From: Mycolicibacterium hippocampi
Lineage (GTDB): Bacteria > Actinomycetota > Actinomycetes > Mycobacteriales > Mycobacteriaceae
NCBI RefSeq assembly: GCF_010723735.1
Contig: NZ_BLLB01000002.1
Coordinates: forward strand, 4,898,001 to 4,962,000
Direction of reading: 5' to 3'
DNA length: 64,000 nt
Under the pieces are notes generated by a model, which worked only from the letters and a program-made list of their open reading frames with translations, made no database searches and was not told where the DNA came from. Each line of letters begins with the position of its first letter. Position 1 is the stretch's first letter. Both the position numbers and the translations under genes were made by a program. Below are positions 56,234 to 64,000 of the stretch, piece after piece.

Positions 56234-57498
56234 CGCCGGGGCACCGGATCATCGGCGACGAAGCGCTCGCTGTAGGCACGGAACCGTTCGGCGACCTCCC
56301 CGAGGTCGAGGCCGAGCGCCGCGGGGTCGTAGATCACCCCGCCATAGCGGCCACGCGGATGCTCGGCGAGGAACCGGTGCATCGCTGCCTGCACCCCGGA
56401 GTCGAACGGCTGGTCCGCGCGCTCGTAGATGGCCTGGATCGTCGCCTTCTCGTCGGCCATGAACTCGTCGAACCCGATGTCGATCGACTGCCCTGCCGGC
56501 AGCACGTCGCGGTCGCGTACACAGCCGTTGAGGAGATCGTCGATGCGGTCGAGCCAGTAGCGGGTGATCTTCGCCGGGTCCGGATGGGTGACCGCCATCC
56601 GGGTGGCGTAGCAGAGCATGGTCAGCATCGACGTGGTCACCTCGACCGGATCACGATGGGTCAGCACAAAAGTCGCGTCGGGGAAGGTCGCGGCCAGGAC
56701 CGGGAACTGCTCGAGATGCTGTGGCGACTTAAGCACCCATCGGGTGCCACCACGCAACCATTGCATCGCCTGCAGGGTGCGCTTGAGGTAGCCGTAGGAC
56801 GGTCGCTGATCGTGCGCCTTGTAGTGCGCCGCGAAACTCGGTACGTGATAGGTGGTTTCGAACAACATTCCGGAGATGTCGTTGGCCAGCAGCTGGATCT
56901 CTTCATGCGCGTGCTCGACGGTCATGTCGTGCATGCGGCGGAACTCCGGCATCGAGGTGTGCACCAGTTCCAGTCCCGCCGCGCACCGTTGGCGACGCGG
57001 CTCGGGGTCACCGTCCTCAGGTGCGGGAAACGGTTCCAGGCTCTCCCAGTACGGCAGATACCGCAGGGACGGATCGGCGGCCAGCAGGTTGTGCAGGTGG
57101 GTGGTCCCGGTGCGCGGCAGACCGCAGATGATGATCGGACGTTCGATCCGGACATCCTCGATCTCGGGATGCCTTCTCACCAGCGCTTCCAGCCGGAGCC
57201 TGTTGACCAGGTTGCCGACCAGTTGTTCGAAGGCGATGGCTCTGCCGGAATCGCTGAGCCCGGCTTCGTCGCGCAGTGAGGCACACAGCACCTCGAGGCG
57301 CTCGCCGAACCCGGGATCACCCCAGTCGTCGAGGCCGGTGCGCTCGACCGCCGCGGCCCGCAGCGCTTGAGGGCTCAGGTCCAGCACGGCCCCGTAGGCA
57401 GCCAGCCCGTCGCGGATCGGCGTCGCGGCTTCCGGGTACACCGGATCGGTCAGATCGGTGAGCCGAACCGGCGCAGGCCGCGCGGTATCGGTGCTCAC
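56230..57498 (-). CDS. Sulfotransferase, intact
   Basis: A 422-residue sulfotransferase-family protein. The 5'-phosphosulfate loop is IICGLPRTGTTHLHNLLAAD (near residue 115), and the 3'-phosphate block is LTHRDPVEVTTSMLTM. It transfers sulfate from PAPS to an unknown acceptor. The start is GTG 57498, overlapping the DUF1214 stop as GTGA. The long open frame above it is a shadow. It is the intact counterpart of the broken gene at 52122. Confidence 0.88.
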   Translation of the reverse strand: MSTDTARPAPVRLTDLTDPVYPEAATPIRDGLAAYGAVLDLSPQALRAAAVERTGLDDWGDPGFGERLEVLCASLRDEAGLSDSGRAIAFEQLVGNLVNRLRLEALVRRHPEIEDVRIERPIIICGLPRTGTTHLHNLLAADPSLRYLPYWESLEPFPAPEDGDPEPRRQRCAAGLELVHTSMPEFRRMHDMTVEHAHEEIQLLANDISGMLFETTYHVPSFAAHYKAHDQRPSYGYLKRTLQAMQWLRGGTRWVLKSPQHLEQFPVLAATFPDATFVLTHRDPVEVTTSMLTMLCYATRMAVTHPDPAKITRYWLDRIDDLLNGCVRDRDVLPAGQSIDIGFDEFMADEKATIQAIYERADQPFDSGVQAAMHRFLAEHPRGRYGGVIYDPAALGLDLGEVAERFRAYSERFVADDPVPRR

Positions 57499-58580
57499 CC
57501 GCTCACCGCTTCGGTGAGTTCCGCCGGGCCGACGACACGGCACTGCGGTCGACTCGGTGTTTCCTCCGGCAGGAACCAGCGCAGCCAAATCAGACCCTTG
57601 CGCCGTCCCGCGGTGGACACCCAATTGGGGTGGCCCGGATCGCGGTCGCTGATCACGATCTTCCACGAGCCGTCCGGTTCGTAGGTGATCTGAGAGCCGT
57701 TGATCGTGACACGTTCGTAGGTGTGATCGTAGGTGTGCAGGAAGGGATTCCACAGGCACAGGTTCCAGAACACACACTGCGGTGACGTGCCGGTCACCAC
57801 CAGGGCCTGATCGGACGTCAATTCGAAGGCGCCCATGGCGTAGGCGGCGTCGGCGGCCGACCAGCCGTAGGCGTTCTCGGGCACCGGGAACGGTTCCATG
57901 ATCTCGTTGGGTGGGTCGATCCGGGTCGGGAGGAACGAGACTTGTTCCCGCAGCCAGGTTCTGGCGGACTGCAGCCTGCGGGTGAGATCCTCGGCGCTGT
58001 CGCGGCGGCGGGCTGGCGGGTCGACTGCCTCGAGCTTCCACACCGGGCGGCGGCCGGTTGCCGGCTCGTTGAGGTAGTCGCGGGTGAGCGCGAACTCGGC
58101 GTCGGGATCGAGCTGGAGCCACGCCCCGTCCCCGGCTTGCGGGCCGAGCATGAACTCGAAGTTGCCGGCACTGTCGAACTCCAGGTTGCGGTCGTTCATC
58201 GTCCCGACGATCCGGTTGCTGTACTGACCGTTGCCGGGGCCCCCGTAGACGGTCATCGACAAATAGACTGCGTCGCCGCGGTTTCCGGTGACCCGGTAGT
58301 TCCGGTTCGGGTCCAGCGGGGCGAGCTGGTAGTAGGCGTCGGAGTTGTCGCCACCCCACTTCAGGTACGGGCCGATGACGTCGACCAGAATCGGGTTGTC
58401 CCGGTCTCCCCATACGTAGGCGTCGACGGTGATACGCAGCAGGCTGAACGTCAGCCGATAGGCGTCGAGCAGGTCGGGTTCGTCCAGCGCCGGCTGCGTG
58501 GACAGCACCTTCTGCTCGAAGGCGCGGACCTCGTCGAGCAGTTCGTTGAACGCCCGCGACAGCTCTGTCGTCTCGGTCAT
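57495..58580 (-). CDS. DUF1214-domain protein, second copy
   Basis: A 361-residue protein related to the one at 53324. N-terminal helices (SRAFNELLDEVRAFEQKVLS) are followed by a beta-rich domain with YYQLAPLDPNRNYRVTGNRG and the closing SDRDPGHPNWVSTAGRRKGL. Function is unknown. It overlaps the upstream TetR stop (ATGA) and the downstream sulfotransferase start (GTGA), making a three-gene operon. Confidence 0.82.
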   Translation of the reverse strand: MTETTELSRAFNELLDEVRAFEQKVLSTQPALDEPDLLDAYRLTFSLLRITVDAYVWGDRDNPILVDVIGPYLKWGGDNSDAYYQLAPLDPNRNYRVTGNRGDAVYLSMTVYGGPGNGQYSNRIVGTMNDRNLEFDSAGNFEFMLGPQAGDGAWLQLDPDAEFALTRDYLNEPATGRRPVWKLEAVDPPARRRDSAEDLTRRLQSARTWLREQVSFLPTRIDPPNEIMEPFPVPENAYGWSAADAAYAMGAFELTSDQALVVTGTSPQCVFWNLCLWNPFLHTYDHTYERVTINGSQITYEPDGSWKIVISDRDPGHPNWVSTAGRRKGLIWLRWFLPEETPSRPQCRVVGPAELTEAVSG

Positions 58581-59200
58581 CGGTTTGCCTTCCTCCGGTT
58601 CGGGACTGCGAGGACACCCTGGATCACCAGGGAGCACAGTCGTTCTGCGAGTTGTGCGGTGTTCGACGCGGCGTCCATGACCACCTGCGCCTGGTAGAAC
58701 GTCGTGCCGATGACGAGCTGGTAGAAGGCGTCGACGTCGACAGCCGGGTCGACGACACCCTGATCGATGCCGCTGCGCACCAGGGACCGGAAGTGCGCGA
58801 CGGTCCGTTCGTCGAGCAGTTGCTGTGTGCGGATGTGCAATTCGGGGTCACGGCGCCGTTCGGCGAGGATGCCGAGCGCGGCGGCCTCTACCACGGGGTC
58901 CCGCCAGAAGGTCAGCGCAGCGCTGACGAAGGTGCGTAGGTCGGTGTCGAAATCGCCCGACTGCGCCGGAAGTTCGTCGTCTCCCGGATGGCCGAACGCT
59001 GCGTCGAAGACCAGGTGGGCCTTCGACGGCCACCGCCGGTACACGGTGGGTCTGCTGACACCGGCCGCCTTGGCGATCGACTCGATGCTGATCTGTTCGT
59101 ATCCGTCGGCGGCGAGCAGTTCGCGGGTGGCGGACATGATGTCCCGGTCGGCACGCGGATCACGGGGGCGACCCCGGACTCCCGATCCCTCGACGGACAC
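58577..59200 (-). CDS. TetR-family regulator of the sulfotransferase/DUF1214 operon
   Basis: A 207-residue regulator. The helix-turn-helix is ISIESIAKAAGVSRPTVYRRWPS (given as ISIESIAKAAGVS and PTVYRRW), about residues 37-60. The start is GTG 59200, ten bases from an imperfect palindrome, so it very likely represses its own operon. The two downstream genes overlap it in series. Confidence 0.9.
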   Translation of the reverse strand: MSVEGSGVRGRPRDPRADRDIMSATRELLAADGYEQISIESIAKAAGVSRPTVYRRWPSKAHLVFDAAFGHPGDDELPAQSGDFDTDLRTFVSAALTFWRDPVVEAAALGILAERRRDPELHIRTQQLLDERTVAHFRSLVRSGIDQGVVDPAVDVDAFYQLVIGTTFYQAQVVMDAASNTAQLAERLCSLVIQGVLAVPNRRKANR

Positions 59201-59210
59201 CCGATTATCA

Positions 59211-59228
59211 TTACACTACGTAACGTAA
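59211..59228. promoter_or_regulatory. Probable TetR operator
   Basis: TTACACTACGTAACGTAA is an 18-base imperfect palindrome (14 of 18 positions symmetric) centred on TACGTA. It lies 10 bases upstream of the TetR start in an AT-rich patch that could also hold the promoter. Confidence 0.6.
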
Positions 59229-59253
59229 ATATTGCAACCGGTCTGTCCCGCCA

Positions 59254-59287
59254 GGCCATTGGGACAAGCCGTGGAAGTGGCCAAGTG
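59254..59287 (+). pseudogene. C-terminal scrap of the small Trp/Pro-rich secreted protein
   Basis: The bases encode GHWDKPWKWPS and a stop, nearly identical to the end of the gene at 50426-50650. The run TGGGACAAGCCGTGGAAGTG is shared. No signal peptide or start precedes it. It is a duplicated or left-over 3' end. Confidence 0.65.
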
Positions 59288-59307
59288 ACAACCCACGGGC
59301 GGCGTCC

Positions 59308-60672
59308 TCAGCGCTCGAGTACTACAACCGCGTAGCCGTCGAGTGCGATCTCCTCGCCACCCTCGACCCGCACCTGTTGCGGTACGCCGGTCTTGTTGAT
59401 CAACAGCAGCTTCTGCACGCCACTCGGGGTGACGAACCCCTGGGTGTACACCCGCGACTCGGGCAGTTCTGGCTGACCGATACGGGTTGCGACCAGGGTG
59501 TCACCGGGCCCGAAGTGCTGCAGCAGCAGCTGCAGTGCCCGGTAGCGGGCGTTGGGTTCACCGGATTCCCAGTCGAGCAGTGTGACCCCCGGGATCATGC
59601 CGGGGTAGTCGATGAACTCGGCGATGCCGACCAGGTCGATGCCGAGGGCCACCAACCGCGCCCACACGTAGGACTGCACCGCAGCACTGAGTGACCAGTA
59701 TTCGTCCGGGATGGCGGGGGTCGGGTTCATCGGTTCGGGGGTCATCGTTCCGACCTCGTTGATGAAGGTCTTCGTCTCCGGCGCCAGGCGGCGCCGGATC
59801 GACTCGATGTAGTTGACCTGCGCGAGAAAGCCGTCGGCCTGCGAGAAGAACAGGTCACGCCAGTGCTCGAATGGCGAATTGCCCTCCGGCGCTGTGGGGT
59901 TGATGATCTCGGGATGTGCATAGAAGTGGTAGGAGATCGCGTCGGGCGGCGCACCGTCGGCGTGTTGGGCCGGATCGAGGAACCTCCAGAAGTACTCGGG
60001 CTCGCCGTGCCTATGCGTCAGCGACAGCCCGACGAACTTCATCTGCGGATCCAGCGGCGCCAACCGTGCCACCACGGCGTCGAACAGTGCGGTATAAGTC
60101 TCCGGAGACATGCCCCGCATATCCGGTTCGCACAATACTTCCCAGTAGGCAAAACGGTAGTGGTGACCGGATTCGAGTCGACGGCCCAGTTCGTCGGTGA
60201 ACCCGCCCGCGATGTACCAGCTGGCAAGTCGATAGAAATAGTCGGCGACCTCGCTGCAGCTGGGATCGCGCAAGTGAGTGCCCCGTTCGTAATCCCAGAC
60301 GATCTCGTCAGGGTCATCGGGCACGTGCACCGGGGTGGTGAACATCCACGCCGGGATCGTGGCGAAGTTGGCCACCACGGGTCGTCCGTTCGTCGCGGAC
60401 ATGAAATCCGTCACGAACGGGTCCAGCGCTGAGAAGTCCCATGAAGTCTCGGTTTTTGTCGGCGGCCGGAGCGCGGGCACAGAGAAGTGCGGGTGCGAGA
60501 ACCAGGGCAGAAACCGGACCAGGTCGGCGCCGAGATCGCTCAAAGCCTGAAATGCCGTGTCGTGCAGTGCAGATCCACGCCGCAGCGGAGGAGCCGTCCA
60601 CAGGTGGGTTGTCAGAGTGGTCCTGGACACTGCGATGGAGTCCGACCAGTCGACATCCACAGCAATCGTCAT
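59308..60672 (-). CDS. Glycoside hydrolase family 39-like protein
   Basis: A 454-residue TIM-barrel hydrolase without signal peptide. RFAYWEVLCEPDM carries the likely acid/base Glu, and TKTFINEVGTMTPE the likely nucleophile Glu, as in GH39 beta-xylosidases/iduronidases. A C-terminal beta-sandwich ends in EEIALDGYAVVVLER. ATG 60672 overlaps the TetR stop (ATGA), so it is controlled by that regulator. The substrate is unknown. Confidence 0.8.
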   Translation of the reverse strand: MTIAVDVDWSDSIAVSRTTLTTHLWTAPPLRRGSALHDTAFQALSDLGADLVRFLPWFSHPHFSVPALRPPTKTETSWDFSALDPFVTDFMSATNGRPVVANFATIPAWMFTTPVHVPDDPDEIVWDYERGTHLRDPSCSEVADYFYRLASWYIAGGFTDELGRRLESGHHYRFAYWEVLCEPDMRGMSPETYTALFDAVVARLAPLDPQMKFVGLSLTHRHGEPEYFWRFLDPAQHADGAPPDAISYHFYAHPEIINPTAPEGNSPFEHWRDLFFSQADGFLAQVNYIESIRRRLAPETKTFINEVGTMTPEPMNPTPAIPDEYWSLSAAVQSYVWARLVALGIDLVGIAEFIDYPGMIPGVTLLDWESGEPNARYRALQLLLQHFGPGDTLVATRIGQPELPESRVYTQGFVTPSGVQKLLLINKTGVPQQVRVEGGEEIALDGYAVVVLER

Positions 60673-61265
60673 AGGTGACACTTTCGTTTGTCGGGGACCC
60701 CGCGCCCCAGCGCGGGAAGGATGGCCTGATCGACGATGGCAGCGCGAACCTCGACATCGGGCAGCATGCCGGTGTCGATCTGGTGCTTGATCACCAACGC
60801 TTCACCGATGTCGGCGACGACCGGGGTGATGAGCCGCGCATCGACCTCACCGAGCGCCGAGTAATGGTCCATCACGATGCGGGTGAAGCGCCCCCCGTGG
60901 GCGTCGAACACTCGCCGGTAGAGCTCCTCGACGAATTCGGGACGCCGTCCGCGCTCGGTCAGGATGGCCGCTACCACCGCCGCGGCCGGGCCGGAAAGCC
61001 ACTCGGCGAGTTGGTCCAGCGAACGCAGGAGATCGGCACGAAGATCACCGCCTTCCGGGGTCGGCGTCTCGACGGGGTAGATCTCCACCAGAGCATCGAG
61101 TAGCAGATCGTCGACGGTCGCCCAGTGCCGGTAGATCGATGTCTTGGCGACCGCCGCCCGCCGGGCGACGCCCTCGACCGTGAGTCCGACGACTCCGGTT
61201 TCGACGGCCTCACCCAATACCGCAGCCCGACACGCCGCCTTGAGATCTTCCGCGGTTCTCCGCAT
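60669..61265 (-). CDS. TetR-family regulator of the GH39-like gene
   Basis: A 198-residue regulator with helix-turn-helix LTVEGVARRAAVAKTSIYRH (residues ~28-47). The frame is open to 61301, but that would run into the palindrome, so ATG 61265 is preferred. A perfect 26-base palindrome starts 22 bases upstream, the expected operator. It is translationally coupled to the hydrolase gene. Confidence 0.9.
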   Translation of the reverse strand: MRRTAEDLKAACRAAVLGEAVETGVVGLTVEGVARRAAVAKTSIYRHWATVDDLLLDALVEIYPVETPTPEGGDLRADLLRSLDQLAEWLSGPAAAVVAAILTERGRRPEFVEELYRRVFDAHGGRFTRIVMDHYSALGEVDARLITPVVADIGEALVIKHQIDTGMLPDVEVRAAIVDQAILPALGRGVPDKRKCHL

Positions 61266-61287
61266 GGCGGAAAAATTAGCAACGATG

Positions 61288-61313
61288 ACGTAGCTACGCA
61301 AGCGTAGCTACGT
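61288..61313. promoter_or_regulatory. Perfect 26-bp palindrome, TetR operator
   Basis: ACGTAGCTACGC at 61288-61299, a two-base AA centre, and its exact complement at 61302-61313. It lies upstream of the TetR start and eight bases from the stop of the DUF899 gene. Size and symmetry fit a TetR-family operator. Confidence 0.8.
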
Positions 61314-61321
61314 CTGGTGGG

Positions 61322-61996
61322 TCAATAGGCGTCGTGCAGACGCATCCACTCATAGGGCGGCTGTTGCGGCCAGCCCTCGGGCGAGTCCTCCCAGCTCTCC
61401 TGCCGGCCGTAGGGCGTGAGGTCGAGCAGGTCGAACACCACCATGAACGGCTCCTCGCCGCGATCGAACGTCTGCCAGGTGTGGAACACCCGGTCCCCGT
61501 CACGCAGGAACACGCTGATCGAGTGGCGCTCCTCGCCGTCGACAGTGGTGTGGAAATCCTCGTTGAACGACGATCGTCCCGACGACACCCACGGCAGGTC
61601 CCATCCCATGCGGTCCTTGAACGCCACCAGCTTGCCCACCGGTGCCCGCGACACCAGCACCAGCGAGGTGTCCTTGGCGTAGAGGTGTGACAACGGGCCG
61701 ATGTGATCGGCCATCATCGAGCAGCCCGAACAGCCCTCGTCCCAGTCCGGGCCGAACATGAAGTGCTGCACGATCAGCTGGCGGCGACCGTCGAACAGCT
61801 CGAGCAGCGACCACGGACCGGATTCGGTGTCGAACTCATACGGCGTCTCGATCGCCACCATCGGTAGCCGACGGCGGGCGGCGCTGACCGAGTCCTTGAG
61901 CCTGATCAGTTCCTTTTCCCGGACGAGCAGTTCAGCGCGGGCACGGTCCCACGCGGCCCGCGAGACGATCGGTGGCATGGCTTCGGCGTTCCCCAT
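61322..61996 (-). CDS. DUF899 thioredoxin-like protein
   Basis: A 224-residue protein of the DUF899/AhpC-like family: FMFGPDWDEGCSGCSMMADH (a CxxC-type CSGC pair at about 100-103), SRAPVGKLVAFKDRMGWDLP, and DLTPYGRQESWEDSP. A peroxidase-like or redox role is probable but not proven for the family. Start ATG 61996; ATG 61978 (MPPIVS) is an alternative. Confidence 0.85.
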   Translation of the reverse strand: MGNAEAMPPIVSRAAWDRARAELLVREKELIRLKDSVSAARRRLPMVAIETPYEFDTESGPWSLLELFDGRRQLIVQHFMFGPDWDEGCSGCSMMADHIGPLSHLYAKDTSLVLVSRAPVGKLVAFKDRMGWDLPWVSSGRSSFNEDFHTTVDGEERHSISVFLRDGDRVFHTWQTFDRGEEPFMVVFDLLDLTPYGRQESWEDSPEGWPQQPPYEWMRLHDAY

Positions 61997-62037
61997 CCCC
62001 CGAGCATGCCACCACGCCTAACCGAAGTCGCCGAGCC

Positions 62038-62931
62038 TCAACCGAAGTCGCCGACCACCTCGGCGACCTGACGCACCTGGTCGATGTCCGCGCTCGTCGG
62101 GATCAGATGCAACTCGTCGGTGCCGATGTCGGCGAACCGCTGCAGTGTCGCGTGCAACTGCTCCGCGGTCCCCGCCCAGCCGGTGGTCGGCGCCATCGCG
62201 TCCACGATCTCGGCGGGAATCCAGTTCATGTAGCGCTGCAGGTGGCGGTGGACCTGGGCGCGGGGCTCGTCACCGTCACCGATCGCGAACCAGAACGACG
62301 TCGCCAGATGCGGCGCCGACCTGCCGGCCTGCTGCCACGCGTCGCGTGCCACGTCGAACAACTCGTTCTGCTTGTCGACATCCAGATCCAGGGTGGTTCC
62401 GGCGAGTCCGTCGGCCCAGCCGGCGGCGTGACGCATCGTCTTCGGTCCCATCGTGCCCACCAGCAGCTTCGGCCCCCCGGCCTGCACTGGCGGCGGACCC
62501 ACCGGCAACGTCGACTCGGTCACCTTCTCGCCGGACCACACGCGTCTCATCACCGCCACCCGCTCGGCCATCTCGCGCATCGTCTGAGTCGCCGGGTCGG
62601 CCCCGGCGGCGCGGTAGTCCTCGTGCCGGCCGCCCACACCGAGGCCGACGGTGAGTCGGCCGTCGCTGAGCATGTCCGCGGTGGCCAGCGCCTTGGCCAG
62701 CATCACGGGGTCGTGCAGTTGCGGGATCAGCACCGTGGTCACCAGCTGCACCCGATCGGTCCAGGCCGCCATCGCCCCGAGCAGCGTGAGGCTCTCCGGA
62801 TTGTCGAACGCCATGCGCTCGCCCCAGCACAGCGACGAGAACGGTCCGCTGTCCACGAGGTGCGCCCACGCTTTCAGCGTCACCGCATCGAGGTTGGGCT
62901 CCATCACCGGCAGGGTCATCCCGATACGCAC
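62038..62931 (-). CDS. LLM-class F420-dependent oxidoreductase
   Basis: A 297-residue luciferase-like TIM-barrel protein: the N-terminal MRIGMTLPVMEPN, then VTTVLIPQLHDPVMLAKALA, LSDGRLTVGLGVGGRHEDYR and KLLVGTMGPKTMRHAAGWAD. In mycobacteria such proteins use reduced coenzyme F420. The substrate is unknown. It lies in the same direction as the DUF899 gene, about 40 bases apart. Confidence 0.88.
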   Translation of the reverse strand: MRIGMTLPVMEPNLDAVTLKAWAHLVDSGPFSSLCWGERMAFDNPESLTLLGAMAAWTDRVQLVTTVLIPQLHDPVMLAKALATADMLSDGRLTVGLGVGGRHEDYRAAGADPATQTMREMAERVAVMRRVWSGEKVTESTLPVGPPPVQAGGPKLLVGTMGPKTMRHAAGWADGLAGTTLDLDVDKQNELFDVARDAWQQAGRSAPHLATSFWFAIGDGDEPRAQVHRHLQRYMNWIPAEIVDAMAPTTGWAGTAEQLHATLQRFADIGTDELHLIPTSADIDQVRQVAEVVGDFG

Positions 62932-62988
62932 GTCGGCGATTCTGACATGCCGGGCGAATCCGGCGCGGCTACCGACCGTGGTGGGTCG

Positions 62989-64000
62989 TCAGCGCGCCGG
63001 ATCCGTGGCGGGCGGATCCTTCTGCGCGCGGATCGGATCGGTTCCCGGAGGCGCGAACAGCCCACCGCGCATCCCACCGCCGAACGTCCGCACCGCCACC
63101 AGACACCAGGTGGCCAACAACCCGATGTAGGCGACGGCGGCGGCGACCCGGAACGCCGGCAGCTCGGTGTGCACGGCGAGCTGCGTCGTGCCGGTGACGA
63201 ACGTGCCGACCGGGAACGTCAGGCTCCACCACGTCAGCGCAAACGGCATGCCCCGGCGCAGCGTGCGCACGGTCAGCGAGGTGGCCAACCCAATCCACAG
63301 CACGGCAAAACCCCACACCGGAACGCCGTAGAGGATCGCGAACACGCTCATCCCGTCGGCGATCTGCTGGTCGACGGCCAGCGCCGCGTCGGTGGCCAGA
63401 AGGCCTGCCACGGTGATCGATTGACCCAACGGGCCCAGGACGATCCACAATGTGGGCACCCGGGCGGTACCGGAGGTGCCGAAGTGCGCCAGCCGGCTCC
63501 AGATGATCGTGATGATGATCAGCGACGCCACCAGCGACAGCCCGAACATCGCGTAGCAGCCGTAGAACATCGTGGTGCGACCCGTCCCCGGCGCCATGTG
63601 CGGGATCAGCATCGCGCCCGTCGCGGCGGACACCATGGGCGGTACCACCGGCATCAGCCATCCGCCGAACGCGGCATCGGGTTCGACCCGGTACTGCGTG
63701 AACATCATGAAAGGGATGCTCATCGCGGTGAACAGCCCGCCGAGAGTCCCTGCGGTCCACAACACCCAGGCCAGGTCGACCGCCGCGCGTTCGCCGATCA
63801 GGTCCCTGCCCACCAGCAGTGCCCCGGCGCCGACGGTGAGCAGCGCCATCGGAGCGGCCCCGTAGAAGTGCGCCATCTGCGGATTACGAACGTGGCTGCG
63901 CGCCACCGTGGGGTTGCGCACCCAGTGGGCGATCATCGCGAGGATGAGCAGCACCAGCCACAACGCCGAGGCCACCCAGACCCCCAGCGCGAAAGTCCGC
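62989..64000 (-). CDS. SLAC1/TDT-family transporter, 5' end outside the window
   Basis: A protein of at least 336 residues with about ten hydrophobic segments (for example MAHFYGAAPMALLTVGAGAL, MLIPHMAPGTGRTTMFYGCY, PFALTWWSLTFPVGTFVTGT), typical of TehA/Mae1/SLAC1 transporters for organic or inorganic anions. The frame is open to the window end (RTFALGVWVASALW), so the GTG at 63975 is unlikely to be the true start. The C-terminal tail is Pro/Asp-rich and cytosolic. Confidence 0.82.
   Translation of the reverse strand, partial: RTFALGVWVASALWLVLLILAMIAHWVRNPTVARSHVRNPQMAHFYGAAPMALLTVGAGALLVGRDLIGERAAVDLAWVLWTAGTLGGLFTAMSIPFMMFTQYRVEPDAAFGGWLMPVVPPMVSAATGAMLIPHMAPGTGRTTMFYGCYAMFGLSLVASLIIITIIWSRLAHFGTSGTARVPTLWIVLGPLGQSITVAGLLATDAALAVDQQIADGMSVFAILYGVPVWGFAVLWIGLATSLTVRTLRRGMPFALTWWSLTFPVGTFVTGTTQLAVHTELPAFRVAAAVAYIGLLATWCLVAVRTFGGGMRGGLFAPPGTDPIRAQKDPPATDPAR

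Noticed and set aside
56230..58617. 795-residue open frame covering sulfotransferase and DUF1214 gene
   Set aside because: Only its last 422 codons are real; the upstream part is an alternative frame of the DUF1214 gene.

Overview
The window comes from a rapidly growing member of the Mycobacteriaceae (Mycolicibacterium type). Three things support this. The gene order is the mirror image of the Mycobacterium tuberculosis Rv1323-Rv1291 region (fadA4, methylmalonyl-CoA epimerase, nucS, adenylate cyclase, alkA, ogt, rrn, murA, cobalamin adenosyltransferase, atp operon, wecA, sua5, prmC, prfA, rpmE, rho, thrBC, hom, lysA, argS). The core genes are GC-rich and often use GTG starts. The 16S rRNA has the short helix 18 of rapid growers (11816-11760 read on the minus strand).

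Layout. 1-6818: a partial thiolase, methylmalonyl-CoA epimerase, a zinc-ribbon protein with the mismatch endonuclease NucS, a membrane adenylate cyclase, a glutaminase-STAS protein, and an alkylation-repair pair (Ada/AlkA fusion plus Ogt). 6865-12583: a complete rRNA operon on the minus strand with its terminator, 5S, 23S, spacer, 16S, leader and two candidate promoters, directly behind murA (the rrnA locus). 13918-27350: cobalamin adenosyltransferase, the whole ATP synthase operon (atpI-like, B, E, F, H, A, G, D, C), then wecA, sua5, prmC, prfA and rpmE. 27486-29793: an acyl-CoA synthetase with a divergent TetR, lying between rpmE and rho. 29798-38565: rho, thrB, thrC, hom, lysA and argS. The last four overlap by four bases at each internal junction except thrC-thrB.

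38737-45664 is an accessory block next to a tRNA-Arg(CCG). It holds a tightly coupled, lower-GC four-gene cassette: a Panacea/SocA-like protein, a small membrane protein, a PD-(D/E)XK-like nuclease and a large protein I cannot assign. After it come a decayed phage terminase, a trypsin-like protease, a frameshifted small gene, two small Cys-rich proteins and a truncated flavoprotein tail. The cassette is my best candidate for an undescribed, possibly defensive, system; its function is inference only.

45663-64000 is a metabolic accessory region: a GIY-YIG-like protein, a lytic transglycosylase lipoprotein, a secreted protein, a paired acyl-CoA dehydrogenase operon, several SDR dehydrogenases (one of mycofactocin type), two mirror-image sulfotransferase/DUF1214 modules (one sulfotransferase broken by an in-frame TAA), two TetR regulators with palindromic operators, a GH39-like hydrolase, a DUF899 protein, an F420-type LLM oxidoreductase and a partial SLAC1/TDT transporter. 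Lipid or steroid-like substrates are likely for the acyl-CoA/SDR part, but the substrate is not visible.

Two target variants with known drug consequences can be read directly: AtpE has Met at position 63 (the natural bedaquiline-resistance position) and MurA has Asp117 in place of the fosfomycin-reactive Cys.
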